The position numbers and the translations under genes are program-made. Shown piece after piece: positions 35,101 through 43,572 of a stretch of 64,000 nt of DNA. Within the stretch, counting starts at the first letter, position 1. The number at the start of each line of letters is the position of its first letter. The stretch comes from Schlesneria sp. DSM 10557. GTDB lineage: Bacteria; Planctomycetota; Planctomycetia; Planctomycetales; Planctomycetaceae. The stretch lies in assembly GCF_041860085.1 (NCBI RefSeq), contig NZ_CP124747.1:4278001-4342000 (forward strand). Reading direction: 5' to 3'. The notes under the pieces were generated by a model. That model did not search any database and was not told where the DNA came from. It saw only the letters and a list, made by a program, of their open reading frames with translations.

Positions 35101-35170
35101 AACCGTGAGGCTGTGGGAAATCACCCGCTCGGAAGGCAAGAAAACTGCCACCGAGACGGGCGTGCAATAA
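32111..35170 (+). CDS. Exported WD40-repeat protein, about 21 repeats
   Basis: A 1019-residue protein with an N-terminal signal (VVAFACLAWMHLYHSSFAQE). The rest is a run of about 21 WD40 units, each with a FSPDG turn and a closing K-x-W-D or R-L-W-D strand (for example TVKLW, TARLWDV, SIRLWDP). That number would build three seven-bladed propellers. Two Ser/Thr-rich breaks (around residues 385-415 and 700-725) may mark their borders. It has no enzyme domain, so it is a scaffold or binding protein at the cell surface or in the periplasm. ATG 32111 is preferred over the frame opening at 32048 since GAGAGAGG lies upstream and the signal then fits. It is monocistronic. Confidence 0.93.
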   Translation: MSTQVRVVAFACLAWMHLYHSSFAQEPPASPGPESEPIEFIDNSRPPQTEVSNPRPTETVPTGWGFATFSPDSKSVATVSVPEGADAKGEVLIWNLDDLKAPLRIELPGKIAIVSFSPDGKWLAIGPNEPRAGVQLVDTKTGKVGMTLPGPVAKTNVITWSPDGTELVLGSTTDKTVRVWNVTKKEFVRTYEPEASKLLAIDLSGSGRLLAAIIPAKDPEGLALYDVFAGTVEKSLKGHKQQIEGAAFTGAGKQLATVGWDAVVRVWDIDSGEETAVIKGHKKGIRSIATSTNGKRLASCNDRSELKLWDGEKHELLSDLGGENGSAKFVSMSPDGAWLVSITRDGTATLWDLEKQSEKATLNRETQTADTVNSSNESTSATNSGSTPSSSDAPEPEAIQSLAYSPDGKWIALAREDGRISLRNAEDGKVVREMDAFPDVASCVTFSPDSKQVAAGSFDKTIKVWDVDTGEQSAEFTGHTNWVFAVAFSPDGKTLASGSYDKVIKLWNLADKKEAATLSGHTAGVRSVVFTHDSALLISGSADRTAIVWTLADLEPVTTLKGHTAAIRAVAISPDGGTLATASEDATVKLWKTSDWTERASLPGTEGVMFWSLAFSPAGRTLAAGAFDGTVKLFDPRDGKERQLLRGPTEAITAVAFGPNADEVIAGSVDKSLRRWKAKSAVAAASSNSSKPIRSSEKSSEGDANESITVVTAATLGVEQVVSSLCYSRDGTQLAVGGGAYRTAGKLQLWDVTRRERKWESDEFRFGLPAVAFSSDEKRIAVGNFADNFLRTFDSSTGKQLKEIRGHRAKIHGIANSPDGKFFATASLDRDLKLWDAATYKEARTYVGHSDFVFSVQFSPDGRRLLSGSADRTARLWDVTSGKELIQLKGHQGAVQQAIFSKDGQLIATASSDGTVRIYQSQTGNFLLTLRGHRNKIDTVAYSPDGKLIATGSADKSIRLWDPGSGLELIKLQQEGPIRALVFSPDGKHLASGCDDKTVRLWEITRSEGKKTATETGVQ

Positions 35171-35497
35171 CGAACGACAACAAGCCGTGTCATCTATGAG
35201 GAATCCCCAAAAGTGAGTTCCTCAATCGTCTGCCACCGCTTGAACGTCCAGGGTCACGCAGTGCTCTTTCAGCAAGAGAAGACGCTGTCGTTCCACGTCA
35301 AATGTCATCGAGCGGCTACACCTAGGGCCCCCCACGACAGATGAAGCTCGTTCCCATTCAAGCCGCGGCGACAGGGTCAAAACCCGTCTGTGAAGTTACC
35401 ATAAATCTCAACAGGGAAAAGCATTGCAACACTTCATCAATTGAGATAACGTGGCTTTACTTCTTTTTGATAAGCTCGCTTTATCTTATGGTGCCGG
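35171..35497. other. 327-base intergenic region, AT-rich toward its end
   Basis: Composition falls to AT-rich from about 35380. A 28-codon minus-strand frame exists here (starting near 35305) but nothing identifies it. It marks the left border of the atypical patch ending near 36.4 kb. Confidence 0.45.
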
Positions 35498-35713
35498 ATG
35501 GCAAACTGGAAATTCTACGGACGCACTGAGCAGCTGTCAGATCTGGAGCGAATGCTGTCGCGCCAGCGGTGGTTTTTTGCTCAGGTCACTGGGCGCCGTC
35601 GGATCGGAAAGACTGCCCTGATTCAACAGGCCATGCGTGAGGTGGGAATCAAACGGTCTGTTTTCTATGTCCAGATTCCTGACTCGGAATCGGCGGGTGT
35701 CCTCTCCGAATGA
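35498..35713 (+). pseudogene. Truncated AAA/archaeal-type ATPase, N-terminal remnant
   Basis: 71 codons from ATG 35498 to TGA. The peptide has FYGRTEQLSDLERML, then TGRRRIGKTALIQQA with the Walker A loop, and FYVQIPDSESAG, matching the first fifth of DUF234-type ATPases, which are usually about 450 residues. No Walker B or later domain follows in any frame. It is a decayed remnant in an AT-richer patch, probably acquired by transfer. A short peptide with an intact P-loop is unlikely to function alone. Confidence 0.7.
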
Positions 35714-35735
35714 TGCAGTCATCCTTGTTACTTAA

Positions 35736-36137
35736 TCAAATGCCGACGGGGAAGGAGCTCACAACAACGCTGCAGTTGAGGGCACGAACGATATCAAGAA
35801 AATCTCCGCCAATCGCGATCGTTCGCGCATAGACATCATGAGAACCGACTGAAGCAGCGATCAGCACAAATCCGGTGATGTCTGCAGTTTCACATAAGTA
35901 GGGTTTCAAGTCTGCAGAATGAGTTACCAACTGGTTCAATGATGCCGCTAAGTTCTCACGTGTGTTTTCGATCTCTGACAGTCGTAATTGAATTCTGATT
36001 AACCGTCGTCTTCCTCGATTTTCGGGTGCTTTGTCGGCATACACCGAATACACAGTTAGATGCTTTGAAACTGCACGACGAATCTTTGTAAGCGTTGCAG
36101 GAGATTCTGATTCAATAACGAGGTCCGTTTCCATCAT
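35736..36137 (-). CDS. Hypothetical protein, possible DUF4279 relative
   Basis: A 133-residue soluble protein in the AT-rich patch. It alternates strands and helices: a first segment TDLVIESESPATLTKIRRAV, a middle helix ENLAASLNQLVTHSADLKPY and a last part GFVLIAASVGSHDVYARTIA with GGDFLDIVRALNCSVVVSSF. The order and the C-terminal L-x-x-L-x-x-L-x-C/G-hydrophobic strand loosely recall DUF4279, but this is recall only. There is no strong Shine-Dalgarno and no operon partner. It faces the truncated ATPase with a 22-base gap and probably arrived with it. Confidence 0.45.
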   Translation of the reverse strand: MMETDLVIESESPATLTKIRRAVSKHLTVYSVYADKAPENRGRRRLIRIQLRLSEIENTRENLAASLNQLVTHSADLKPYLCETADITGFVLIAASVGSHDVYARTIAIGGDFLDIVRALNCSVVVSSFPVGI

Positions 36138-36418
36138 CAGTGCAGACGCTTTCTTAAAATCGCGGCCGGGTGACTCAGTAACAAGACAAGGGTTGGGTGA
36201 CCAGCGGTTCGGAAATGTCTTGATCGCTGCGCTATCCTGCGTGATTTCAAGTCAGTTCCTGGAAGGACCAGAGAAGCCATCTCCTGCAAATTCCCTGCTG
36301 TAGCCTGACTCACGATGATGCGTCTCGTCGTGCTTAACCTCTTGCTGCATTTGCAACCCAGCGGCCAGGCGACATCGGAGTTATTCCCAGATACGGAATT
36401 ATCTCTGGAAACTCCATT
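36138..36418. other. 281-base intergenic region, right edge of AT-rich patch
   Basis: Small frames here (for example 36315 onward on +) show no family signature. It separates the hypothetical gene from the amidohydrolase operon. No repeat flanks the patch visibly. Confidence 0.4.
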
Positions 36419-37198
36419 TCAGTTCGCGGTGGGAAAGCGGGTCAGTTCTTGGGCGTTTGTTTGCCGGATCAGTTCGATGATCTGGGTCGGCAGGGTGGTT
36501 TCCTGCAGCTTGAGGACGGCCGATTCGACGTAGAAAAGAGGGGCGTGGGAACCGAGTAGAATTCTCTGCGGGCTGACTTTGCTGGCGAGAGCCCCCACCC
36601 GGTCAACCCCTTCTAACATGGCGATGTCAAACCAGACCTGCCCAGCGGCGGCGAGTTTCCCTGCCTCCTCCAGCGACAGTTTGCGAAACGCGTTCAGAAC
36701 CACCAGACGAAGTAAGCGGTGTTGTTTGACGAGGGCTGCCAGCGGAGTGAGATTCACCGACGGTACCTGAAACACGGGATGCTGTGTTCGTTCGTCTTCC
36801 ATCGTCGCAACAAGCTGCACGATCAGACTTCGCTCGGCCGACTCCTTCAAAAGCTGCTCAAAGGCGGGCAGCTCCAAGTCGTATCCGTGGAAGCCGGGGT
36901 GCAGACGGATCCCCTTAAACTGATGGATCTCGGCACAGCGACGTAAGTCTTCCTGCCAGGCGGGGAGCGCCGGATTGACGGTGCCGAACGGGACCAGCAG
37001 CCCCGGCGCAGCTTGCTGACAGGCTGCCTGCAGCCGCTCATTCACCCCCGCCACGTCTCGGTCGAACAGGCCTTCCAGACTGCCCGCCCAGGCCTGTGTG
37101 ATGCCGTTCCGCTGCAACCGAGCTGTCAATCGGGGAAGGTCTGTTCCTTCGAGTTTGCGGAAGGGCCAGGGACCAATGGAGACGTTCGTGTCGATCAT
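36419..37198 (-). CDS. Amidohydrolase-2-like protein, second copy
   Basis: A 259-residue TIM-barrel protein starting MIDTNVSIGPWPF, where the usual DxHxH metal site is reduced to DTNV. FKGIRLHPGFHGYDLELPAF keeps one barrel histidine, and RILLGSHAPLFYVESAVLK has lost the metal Asp (GSDxP becomes GSHAP). It therefore probably lacks metal hydrolase activity or uses another site. It is the last gene of a three-gene operon, starting 16 bases after the stop of a second amidohydrolase-2 protein that keeps its residues. A partner or regulatory subunit role is inferred. Confidence 0.8.
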   Translation of the reverse strand: MIDTNVSIGPWPFRKLEGTDLPRLTARLQRNGITQAWAGSLEGLFDRDVAGVNERLQAACQQAAPGLLVPFGTVNPALPAWQEDLRRCAEIHQFKGIRLHPGFHGYDLELPAFEQLLKESAERSLIVQLVATMEDERTQHPVFQVPSVNLTPLAALVKQHRLLRLVVLNAFRKLSLEEAGKLAAAGQVWFDIAMLEGVDRVGALASKVSPQRILLGSHAPLFYVESAVLKLQETTLPTQIIELIRQTNAQELTRFPTAN

Positions 37199-37214
37199 CA
37201 GACGAAGAATCCTC

Positions 37215-38009
37215 TCAATCGAATCGCATCCCTTTGGCTCGCACGATCGGAGCCAGCAGGCGTCGCAAGTTTCCCGACAGAATCAGAGCCCGGTCAACAT
37301 CCGAAATCTCAGCGCCAAGCACTTTGGAAAGCTGGGAAGCATAACTTCGCCCCCCTGCATCGCTGCCGAAGAGCACTCGTTCGGCCCCGAGTTCGCGGAC
37401 GGCCATCTCGACCATCCCCGCTGTCGGATCGAAGCCCGCCGTCTCGACGGACACATGCGGCAGGTCTCGGACGGCACGAATCCCCAGCTCCCATGTCCCC
37501 CCGGTGTGACCACAGACAAAGTTCCCCTCGGGGAATCGCCGGGCCAGAGCGGCCAGCCCTTCGGGTGTCGATTCACCCGCTAACTGGCTTCCGTCGGTTT
37601 TGACCCAGGTGTGCTGAAAGACCAATGCCTTGTGCTTGATCGTCCGTTCGACGATCGCGTTGAGTGCCTCGTCTTCCGCACGTTTGGCGACCCAGAGCTT
37701 AATCCCCACCATCGGACCGTTTTCGATGCAACGGTCAATCTCGCGGAGACTGGCTTCGACGTGTTCACCGCTGACGTAACAAAACCCGAAGGCCCGATCG
37801 TGGTAATGAGACAACGCGGCAATCACTTCGTCGTTCTGTTGCCGCAGATCGTCTGGTCCAGGGTGATGCAGAAACTGCATTCCCATATAGACGCACACCC
37901 TTTCAATGCCCATCCGAGAAGCGTACGACAGCAGCGCAGTCATTCGTTCTTCGGGCGTTCGGCCTTCCGTCCCCACCAGGTGACAATGCAGGTCCCAGAT
38001 GCGGGGCAT
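37215..38009 (-). CDS. Amidohydrolase-2 (TIM-barrel metal hydrolase)
   Basis: A 264-residue amidohydrolase-2 family protein. The metal motif is IWDLHCHLVG near residue 5; later histidines are in LVFQHTWVKT and NFVCGHTGG, and the metal Asp is in RVLFGSDAGGRSYASQLSK. Family members include decarboxylases and lactonases. Its ATG overlaps the stop of the upstream 1517-residue gene (TAATG) with a GAGGAG ahead of it, so the two are translationally coupled. It precedes the degenerate second copy. Substrate unknown. Confidence 0.87.
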   Translation of the reverse strand: MPRIWDLHCHLVGTEGRTPEERMTALLSYASRMGIERVCVYMGMQFLHHPGPDDLRQQNDEVIAALSHYHDRAFGFCYVSGEHVEASLREIDRCIENGPMVGIKLWVAKRAEDEALNAIVERTIKHKALVFQHTWVKTDGSQLAGESTPEGLAALARRFPEGNFVCGHTGGTWELGIRAVRDLPHVSVETAGFDPTAGMVEMAVRELGAERVLFGSDAGGRSYASQLSKVLGAEISDVDRALILSGNLRRLLAPIVRAKGMRFD

Positions 38010-41000
38010 TACTTGCTCCTCAGCAGATAGAACAGCAGGTCAGCCATCTCTTGCGGCGAGATCTGCTTTTCCAGACCTTCGGGCATAATTGATTTGCCCG
38101 TGCTGGAGAGTTCTTCGATATCACTTCGCAGAATCGTCTCCGAAGCCCCCTCGGCCCGTCGCAAGGTAATGCTTGTCGGTGTCTCTGACGCAATCACGCC
38201 CGATGTCGTCGTCCCATTCTTCAGGATCACGACATACTCCAGAAAGTTGGGCGAGACTTCGCGATTGGGATCGAGCACATGCAGCAGCACTTCGCCGGGT
38301 GAGCGATGCCGGATCGTTTCCAGGGCGGGACCGACATCGCGACCTTGTCCTCCCAGCCGATGACATGTCTGACAAATCTTCTGCGAGACTTTCTGGCCTC
38401 GCTCGCGGTCCCCGGCCAGACCCAGGGCCGACTGATACTGCTCGACGACAGCCTGCCGACTGCTCAGTGATTCGCGGCTGAAAATCGCCTGCGACCGCTT
38501 CCGGACTGCCTCGTCTGCGTGCCGCAAAAGTGTGGCTCGTCGTCCAAACGGGATATCACCGATCGACAGGGTCTTGTCGTCAATCGCGTCGAGAATCGAC
38601 ACGACCCAGGGACCCCGGGACAGCAACTGGTGGACAACTTCATTACGGAGTGCAGGAGTCATTCCCCGGTACTGGGCGAGCAACTTCTGTGGCAGATCCG
38701 GCTGACTGTGAAGGACCAGGGCACGCACCGCGGCAAGCTGCACTTCCTGCGGCTCCTTGAGGTCCAGTAGACCAAGCAGCACCGGTTCCGCATCTGCCTT
38801 GGCTCCCTGCCCCATCAGAGTGATTGCCTGCACGCGAGCGTCCGTCGAAGCAGACTCATTCAGAGCCAGTTCACGCGCCTCCGTGACCAGTTCGGCAATC
38901 CATGCTGACGCACCTGGTTCGAGTCGCGCAGCAACTTCGGTAAGGACAAGGTTATGAGCACTGAGACCTTCGCTCAGTCCCAGCACCACTTCTCGCCGGA
39001 CCAGTCGACGCGAGGCCCCTCCGGGACCGGGATTGGTTTTAGGAGTCAACGCGACGAGGACTCGCCGCAGATCATCTTCGTGGTTTCGCTTTCCGACCAG
39101 CATGGCCAGCGAACGAATGGTGGCCAGTGGCAGGCTTTGCGCCGCGGCATCCGTTCCCGCACTCTCCGCGTTCGCAGACTCGGTTGCGGCAGTCGCACCG
39201 GACTGATGTGCGATGGCCTGGAATGAGTTTTCTGTAACAGCAATCAGCAGATCATCAGAAATTTCCGGCACGGCACTCAAGACAACTGTTCGAACCCAGG
39301 GATCGTGCGGATCACGCATCGCAACATTCGCCAGCAGGGTCACCCCCTCGGACGCGTGTCCATTTCCTGCGATGAAGGCGGCGCGGCAACGGACGCGCAA
39401 ATCCGCGTCCGTGGTCATCTCCATGACCTTCCTGGCGAGGGTCTCAGACGATGCAATACGAGACTCAGCCAGTTTGATCGCGTTCTCACGTACACCTGGA
39501 ACCGCGTCGTTCAGGGCTAGCAGCAGGTCTTCTTCCCGCAGCGCTTTCAGTCCTTCCAGTGACCAAAGTGCGTGCAGGCGTCCCAGGGCGGTCACCGGCG
39601 GTACCGCCGTAACGCTGTCCGGTGATCGCTTCCTCAAAAGGGCCTGCAACAGAGGAACAGCGGCAGGATCCTGCCGTTCATACAACAGCCGATGTGCCGT
39701 TTCACGCCACCACGAGTTCGGATTTTCCAGTGACGCGACCAGTTCGGCTGTCGTGGCCTGACCAAGTCGCGGAGGCGGGGTCGGTTTGAAATTAGGTGGG
39801 GTCAGCCGATAGATCCGGCCCCGATCGCGACCACTTTCCAGATCGAGTCGGGCTTTGATGTCGTCGGGAATCGACCACGGGTGCTCGATCGTTTCGCGAT
39901 ACATATCCAGCACGTGCAGCGTGCCATCGGGTGCGTTGACGAAATTGACCGGACGGAACCAGTTGTCGGTCGATGTCAGAAACTCTTCCTGCTCATCAAT
40001 GCGCTGTGCCCGGAACGTCAGACTGTCGGGAGTCAGTCGCTGACGGTGGATCAGGTTGGCGGCGACTTCGCCGAGGAAGACCGTGCCGTAGTATTCGGGG
40101 GGATACGCGGCCCCGCGGTAGATAGTGATGCCGCACGTCGAGGTCACGTAACCGGCTGCAACAGATTCACTGCGCGGTGAGATGACGGTCGGGTCGGAAG
40201 CGAGTCGCTGAGCATTGATCACGCGCCACGGTTCCGGCGGACTTGTCCGATAGACCGCAAGCGTATCCCCTGCTTCGGCCGCATCGTGCATCGGCGAGAC
40301 CACCGGATGCAGGGGATTCCGCGACACGTAACGATCATCGATGACGGCATGCCTTACCGGATTACGGATGTTGCAGATGAAGCGATTTCCCCAGTCATCG
40401 AACGTCTGCCCGAATCGAGCCCCCCCGGAAATCAGTTCAAACTGTTCGTGATGAGGATCGAACCAGAAATCGTTGGTCGCCATCTTGCGCGGCTTCGCCT
40501 CGCCATCGGCAACCCGGATGATGGAACCACCGTTCGTTCCGCCAGCCCCGTAGATTCTGTGGTCAAGTCCCATTCGCAGGTTGTTAATCACGGCCTGAAC
40601 GTTGAACTTGTGGAACCCTGTGAAGACCTTACGTCGGATATCTGCCTTGCCGTCACCATCAGTATCCTTGAAGTACCACAGGTCGGGGGTCGCACTGACA
40701 TAAATTCCTCCCTGCCAGATGGCGAGCCCTGTTGGCCAGGACAAGTCCGCTGCGAAGATGGTGCTCTTATCGAACTTGCCGTCCCCATCGTGGTCTTCCA
40801 GCAGGCGGACCCGGCCAATCGGCAGGTCCGCAGTTTTTTCCGTGAAGGGTTTGTCTTTCGTCTTGTCCGTGTAAGGGTAGTCGCTCATCTCAATGACATA
40901 GGCCCGTCCGTTCTCATCGTATTCCATCGCGATGGGATCCGTCGTGAGAGGCTCAGCCGCAAGCAGGTCGAGTCGAAATCCGTCGACCGCGCGGAATGTC

Positions 41001-42562
41001 TGTTGAGCTTCAAACGGTTCGTGAGGGGGGATTCTGAGACTCGGCAGCGTTTCGGCAGGAACGGTTGCCGCCGCGACCACGGTCGACTTGGATTCGGCCG
41101 CCGGAGCAGCGTCTTTGACGGGAGGTGTGTCGAGCTTCAGATTGATCCGCTGATCCGGATTGGGCGACTTGGTCGGGGGCTCGGCTTCGTCTCGGGTGGC
41201 GGGCCGATGACGCAGGAGCTGGGCTTTGAAATCGCCAATATTCCCCCAGATGGTTGGCTGGTCCAGATCCACCTCTGCGATTGCGACGGTTCCCCATTCG
41301 GTGGCCTGAGCGAGGATCTCGCCCTCGTGTCCGAAGATGCCTGTGATGATCCAGTTTCGCTTCACATCGCAATAGCAGCTACTGACGATATAGACGTGAT
41401 TTTCGCAGGCGCGGGCCGCGACCAGTTTCGGGTTACAGCCAGCCACGGGGAACGCGATGACTTCCGCCCCATTGTTCGACAGTTCACGGGCGACTTCCGG
41501 GAAAAATCCGTCATAGCAGATCATCATCCCGACCTTGCCGAACCGTGTCTGGAAGACAGGGTACTCGGAACCGGGGGTAATCCCCATTTCCACTTCGGTA
41601 CGGGGCAGACAGACCTTACGGTACTTCCCGAGGATCTCGCCGTCCGGATCAATCAGGACAGCCACGTTGTAGACGACGTGCTCAACACGTTCGAGCAATC
41701 CCACGACAAGGTGCACTTTGTGCTCTTTCGCGAGTGTCGAGAAGTACTCAGTCGAGGGACCCGGAATCGGCTCGGCAGCCTCGGCGTAGGTCAGTCCGGT
41801 ACCCGTATGAGTCAAGGTCTCGGGAAGAACGATCAAGTCGGCCTTCTTACTCGCGGCATCGGCAACCAGAGGAGCGAACTGCCGACAATTGTCAGCAGGA
41901 GAAACTTTACCCGTCGGAATATAGTGAATGGTGGCGAGACGAACTTTGCGGCCGGGGGGAGGTTCGGTCTTCTCGAGTGAAACAGAACTCCATTCGACCT
42001 CTCCTTCCGGGGCCCACTCAAGGTGCAGCTCGATCGACATTTTTCGAGCAGAGGCGGGAGCACGGAAGACTCCAGAGACTTCGGTCCATCCGTTTGCGTC
42101 CGTTTCGCGATCGGGAGGGAATTCTCCCGTTGAAAGATCAGGCTGACCGGGGGGGTGGTAAGGTCCCACGACCGGTAAGTCCCGTAAGGCAATCTTTCCT
42201 TTTTCGTCGAGCCAGTTGAGCCGAACGCTGGCGGCTCGGCGGGGATTCGCGACGTTCTTGCATCTGCGGAACGCCTGAAACTTGTAGTACGTCGCCCCTT
42301 CGACGGGGACGGTTTTCTCCCACCAGCCCATCAGGCCTTCGCGTTTATCCCCGTTGATGACCAGCACCCCTGACCCATCCGGGCCGCCACTTTTAACAAG
42401 TGAAAAGTCGGGCTTGATTTCATCACGGGGGGCGAGCGTCTTCCAGCCTTCCAGATCGATCAGCCCCTCACGTTCCCTGCCGGAGACCGACGCGGCCATG
42501 GCAAGTGACGTAAGCAAGATCAGGACGCAACCGGACCAACGGCGACTGGCAGGAAAGATCAT
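38009..42562 (-). CDS. Nitrilase domain fused to PVC-type dehydrogenase, HEAT repeats and cytochrome c
   Basis: A 1517-residue exported protein. A signal (VLILLTSLAMAASVSG) precedes a beta-sandwich-like region (about 30-200). About residues 205-455 form a carbon-nitrogen hydrolase domain with all three catalytic residues visible: Glu in LIVLPETLT, Lys in YRKVCLPRTE and Cys in VGMMICYDGFFPE. From about 515 to 930 comes the planctomycete membrane-bound dehydrogenase propeller (FRAVDGFRLDLLAAEPL, MEYDENGRAYVIEMSDYPY). HEAT repeats (about 950-1330) and a terminal cytochrome c with CQTCHRLGGQGRDVGPALET follow, ending MADLLFYLLRSK. PVC dehydrogenase-cytochrome proteins are common; a nitrilase at the front is unusual to me. 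It heads the amidohydrolase operon. Confidence 0.9.
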   Translation of the reverse strand: MIFPASRRWSGCVLILLTSLAMAASVSGREREGLIDLEGWKTLAPRDEIKPDFSLVKSGGPDGSGVLVINGDKREGLMGWWEKTVPVEGATYYKFQAFRRCKNVANPRRAASVRLNWLDEKGKIALRDLPVVGPYHPPGQPDLSTGEFPPDRETDANGWTEVSGVFRAPASARKMSIELHLEWAPEGEVEWSSVSLEKTEPPPGRKVRLATIHYIPTGKVSPADNCRQFAPLVADAASKKADLIVLPETLTHTGTGLTYAEAAEPIPGPSTEYFSTLAKEHKVHLVVGLLERVEHVVYNVAVLIDPDGEILGKYRKVCLPRTEVEMGITPGSEYPVFQTRFGKVGMMICYDGFFPEVARELSNNGAEVIAFPVAGCNPKLVAARACENHVYIVSSCYCDVKRNWIITGIFGHEGEILAQATEWGTVAIAEVDLDQPTIWGNIGDFKAQLLRHRPATRDEAEPPTKSPNPDQRINLKLDTPPVKDAAPAAESKSTVVAAATVPAETLPSLRIPPHEPFEAQQTFRAVDGFRLDLLAAEPLTTDPIAMEYDENGRAYVIEMSDYPYTDKTKDKPFTEKTADLPIGRVRLLEDHDGDGKFDKSTIFAADLSWPTGLAIWQGGIYVSATPDLWYFKDTDGDGKADIRRKVFTGFHKFNVQAVINNLRMGLDHRIYGAGGTNGGSIIRVADGEAKPRKMATNDFWFDPHHEQFELISGGARFGQTFDDWGNRFICNIRNPVRHAVIDDRYVSRNPLHPVVSPMHDAAEAGDTLAVYRTSPPEPWRVINAQRLASDPTVISPRSESVAAGYVTSTCGITIYRGAAYPPEYYGTVFLGEVAANLIHRQRLTPDSLTFRAQRIDEQEEFLTSTDNWFRPVNFVNAPDGTLHVLDMYRETIEHPWSIPDDIKARLDLESGRDRGRIYRLTPPNFKPTPPPRLGQATTAELVASLENPNSWWRETAHRLLYERQDPAAVPLLQALLRKRSPDSVTAVPPVTALGRLHALWSLEGLKALREEDLLLALNDAVPGVRENAIKLAESRIASSETLARKVMEMTTDADLRVRCRAAFIAGNGHASEGVTLLANVAMRDPHDPWVRTVVLSAVPEISDDLLIAVTENSFQAIAHQSGATAATESANAESAGTDAAAQSLPLATIRSLAMLVGKRNHEDDLRRVLVALTPKTNPGPGGASRRLVRREVVLGLSEGLSAHNLVLTEVAARLEPGASAWIAELVTEARELALNESASTDARVQAITLMGQGAKADAEPVLLGLLDLKEPQEVQLAAVRALVLHSQPDLPQKLLAQYRGMTPALRNEVVHQLLSRGPWVVSILDAIDDKTLSIGDIPFGRRATLLRHADEAVRKRSQAIFSRESLSSRQAVVEQYQSALGLAGDRERGQKVSQKICQTCHRLGGQGRDVGPALETIRHRSPGEVLLHVLDPNREVSPNFLEYVVILKNGTTTSGVIASETPTSITLRRAEGASETILRSDIEELSSTGKSIMPEGLEKQISPQEMADLLFYLLRSK

Positions 42563-42933
42563 TGTGTAGTCCCACTGAAATGAGAGTCTCGCTGTCTTGT
42601 CCGATCATAGTTCCGAGGGGAAGCAAATGTCTAATTCAGCGTCAGTGATCACCACACAGATGTGGCCATCCGAACGGATTCAGTTCATCGATCTGTTCCC
42701 CATGGGCCCTGCCACCGATCCACACAACCTGATCGGTGGGAGAGAACTGCAATCCCTATTTTCAACGCAAATCACCTATTAATCACGGTCCGTCGGGGAC
42801 CTTGCCGGCCAGCAGCGGATGAGTTTTCCAATTGTGACCGGTTATCCGGCCCATATAAAAAAATGAACCCCCTCACCACCATTTTCTGACAGATTTTCTT
42901 GTGTTCAGCCAGGGGACGGGGCATCTTCATTTC
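42563..42933. other. 371-base divergent intergenic region with a 9-bp hairpin
   Basis: CCACCGATC (42712-42720) and GATCGGTGG (42731-42739) pair around a 10-base loop. No T tract and no gene is seen. It separates the fusion-protein operon from the next + gene. Confidence 0.45.
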
Positions 42934-43572
42934 ATGCTCAAAATCTGCCAATCGCCGCTGCCTCAATCGACGCTCAGTTACGTCGCTTTTCGAGTCGCGT
43001 TTCGTCAAACCTTCGACGAAATTCTGGCTCAGCACGAGGCCGTGGGGACGTCAGACAACTCCCGGGGCTACTTGCGGGAAGTCTCGTTTCTTCAGGAAGT
43101 GGCCCCCGCCGTTCAGCTCGAACTGCTCGCCTCAACCTGGCACAAACATGTGAGCCGCGAGATCCATCAATCGGATCTGGTGGACGAAAGCGTGATCTAT
43201 GCCGCCTGTGAAACGACAGCGCGGCTGGTGGAATCTCGACGCGAATATGTGATTGAAGCGCTGGCGGGTGGCCCGCTGGATCTGACTCTGCCGCTGGATG
43301 CGTACTTTGCCCGCGAACTGCGACTGCTCTATCTGGAACTGCCCAGTCAGGGGGACTTCCTGCTCGTCAATCAGTTCCTCGATCTCGATCCCGAAATGGC
43401 AATCGACTGCAAATTGCAAATGGGAATTGATCCCCAACGGATGACTCCCCTGTTCGATGCGCTGGGACGCTGGCGAATCTCACCACAGATGTCGAAATGG
43501 CTACGCGGGCTGCTGACGCAGACGGAAACAGCCCTCGTCACTTCAAACCTGAGTCGCTATCTCGCGCGCTGA
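42934..43572 (+). CDS. Conserved-looking hypothetical protein
   Basis: A 212-residue soluble protein with alternating helices: LSYVAFRVAFRQTFDEILAQ, LREVSFLQEVAPAVQLELLA, STWHKHVSREIHQSDLVDES, YAACETTARLVESRREYVIE and a C-terminal MSKWLRGLLTQTETALVTSN. Its all-helical, leucine-rich nature suggests a protein-protein role. I do not recognise the family. The frame also opens at a GTG (42901) 11 codons upstream; ATG 42934 is chosen by default. It has no clear operon partner. Confidence 0.6.
   Translation: MLKICQSPLPQSTLSYVAFRVAFRQTFDEILAQHEAVGTSDNSRGYLREVSFLQEVAPAVQLELLASTWHKHVSREIHQSDLVDESVIYAACETTARLVESRREYVIEALAGGPLDLTLPLDAYFARELRLLYLELPSQGDFLLVNQFLDLDPEMAIDCKLQMGIDPQRMTPLFDALGRWRISPQMSKWLRGLLTQTETALVTSNLSRYLAR

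Noticed and set aside
35341-35529. A 62-codon plus-strand frame before the truncated ATPase
   Set aside because: AT-rich, no ribosome binding site and no recognisable domain.
40286-41980. A 564-codon plus-strand frame inside the nitrilase-dehydrogenase gene
   Set aside because: The opposite strand carries unmistakable nitrilase and dehydrogenase motifs; this frame reads as an antisense shadow.
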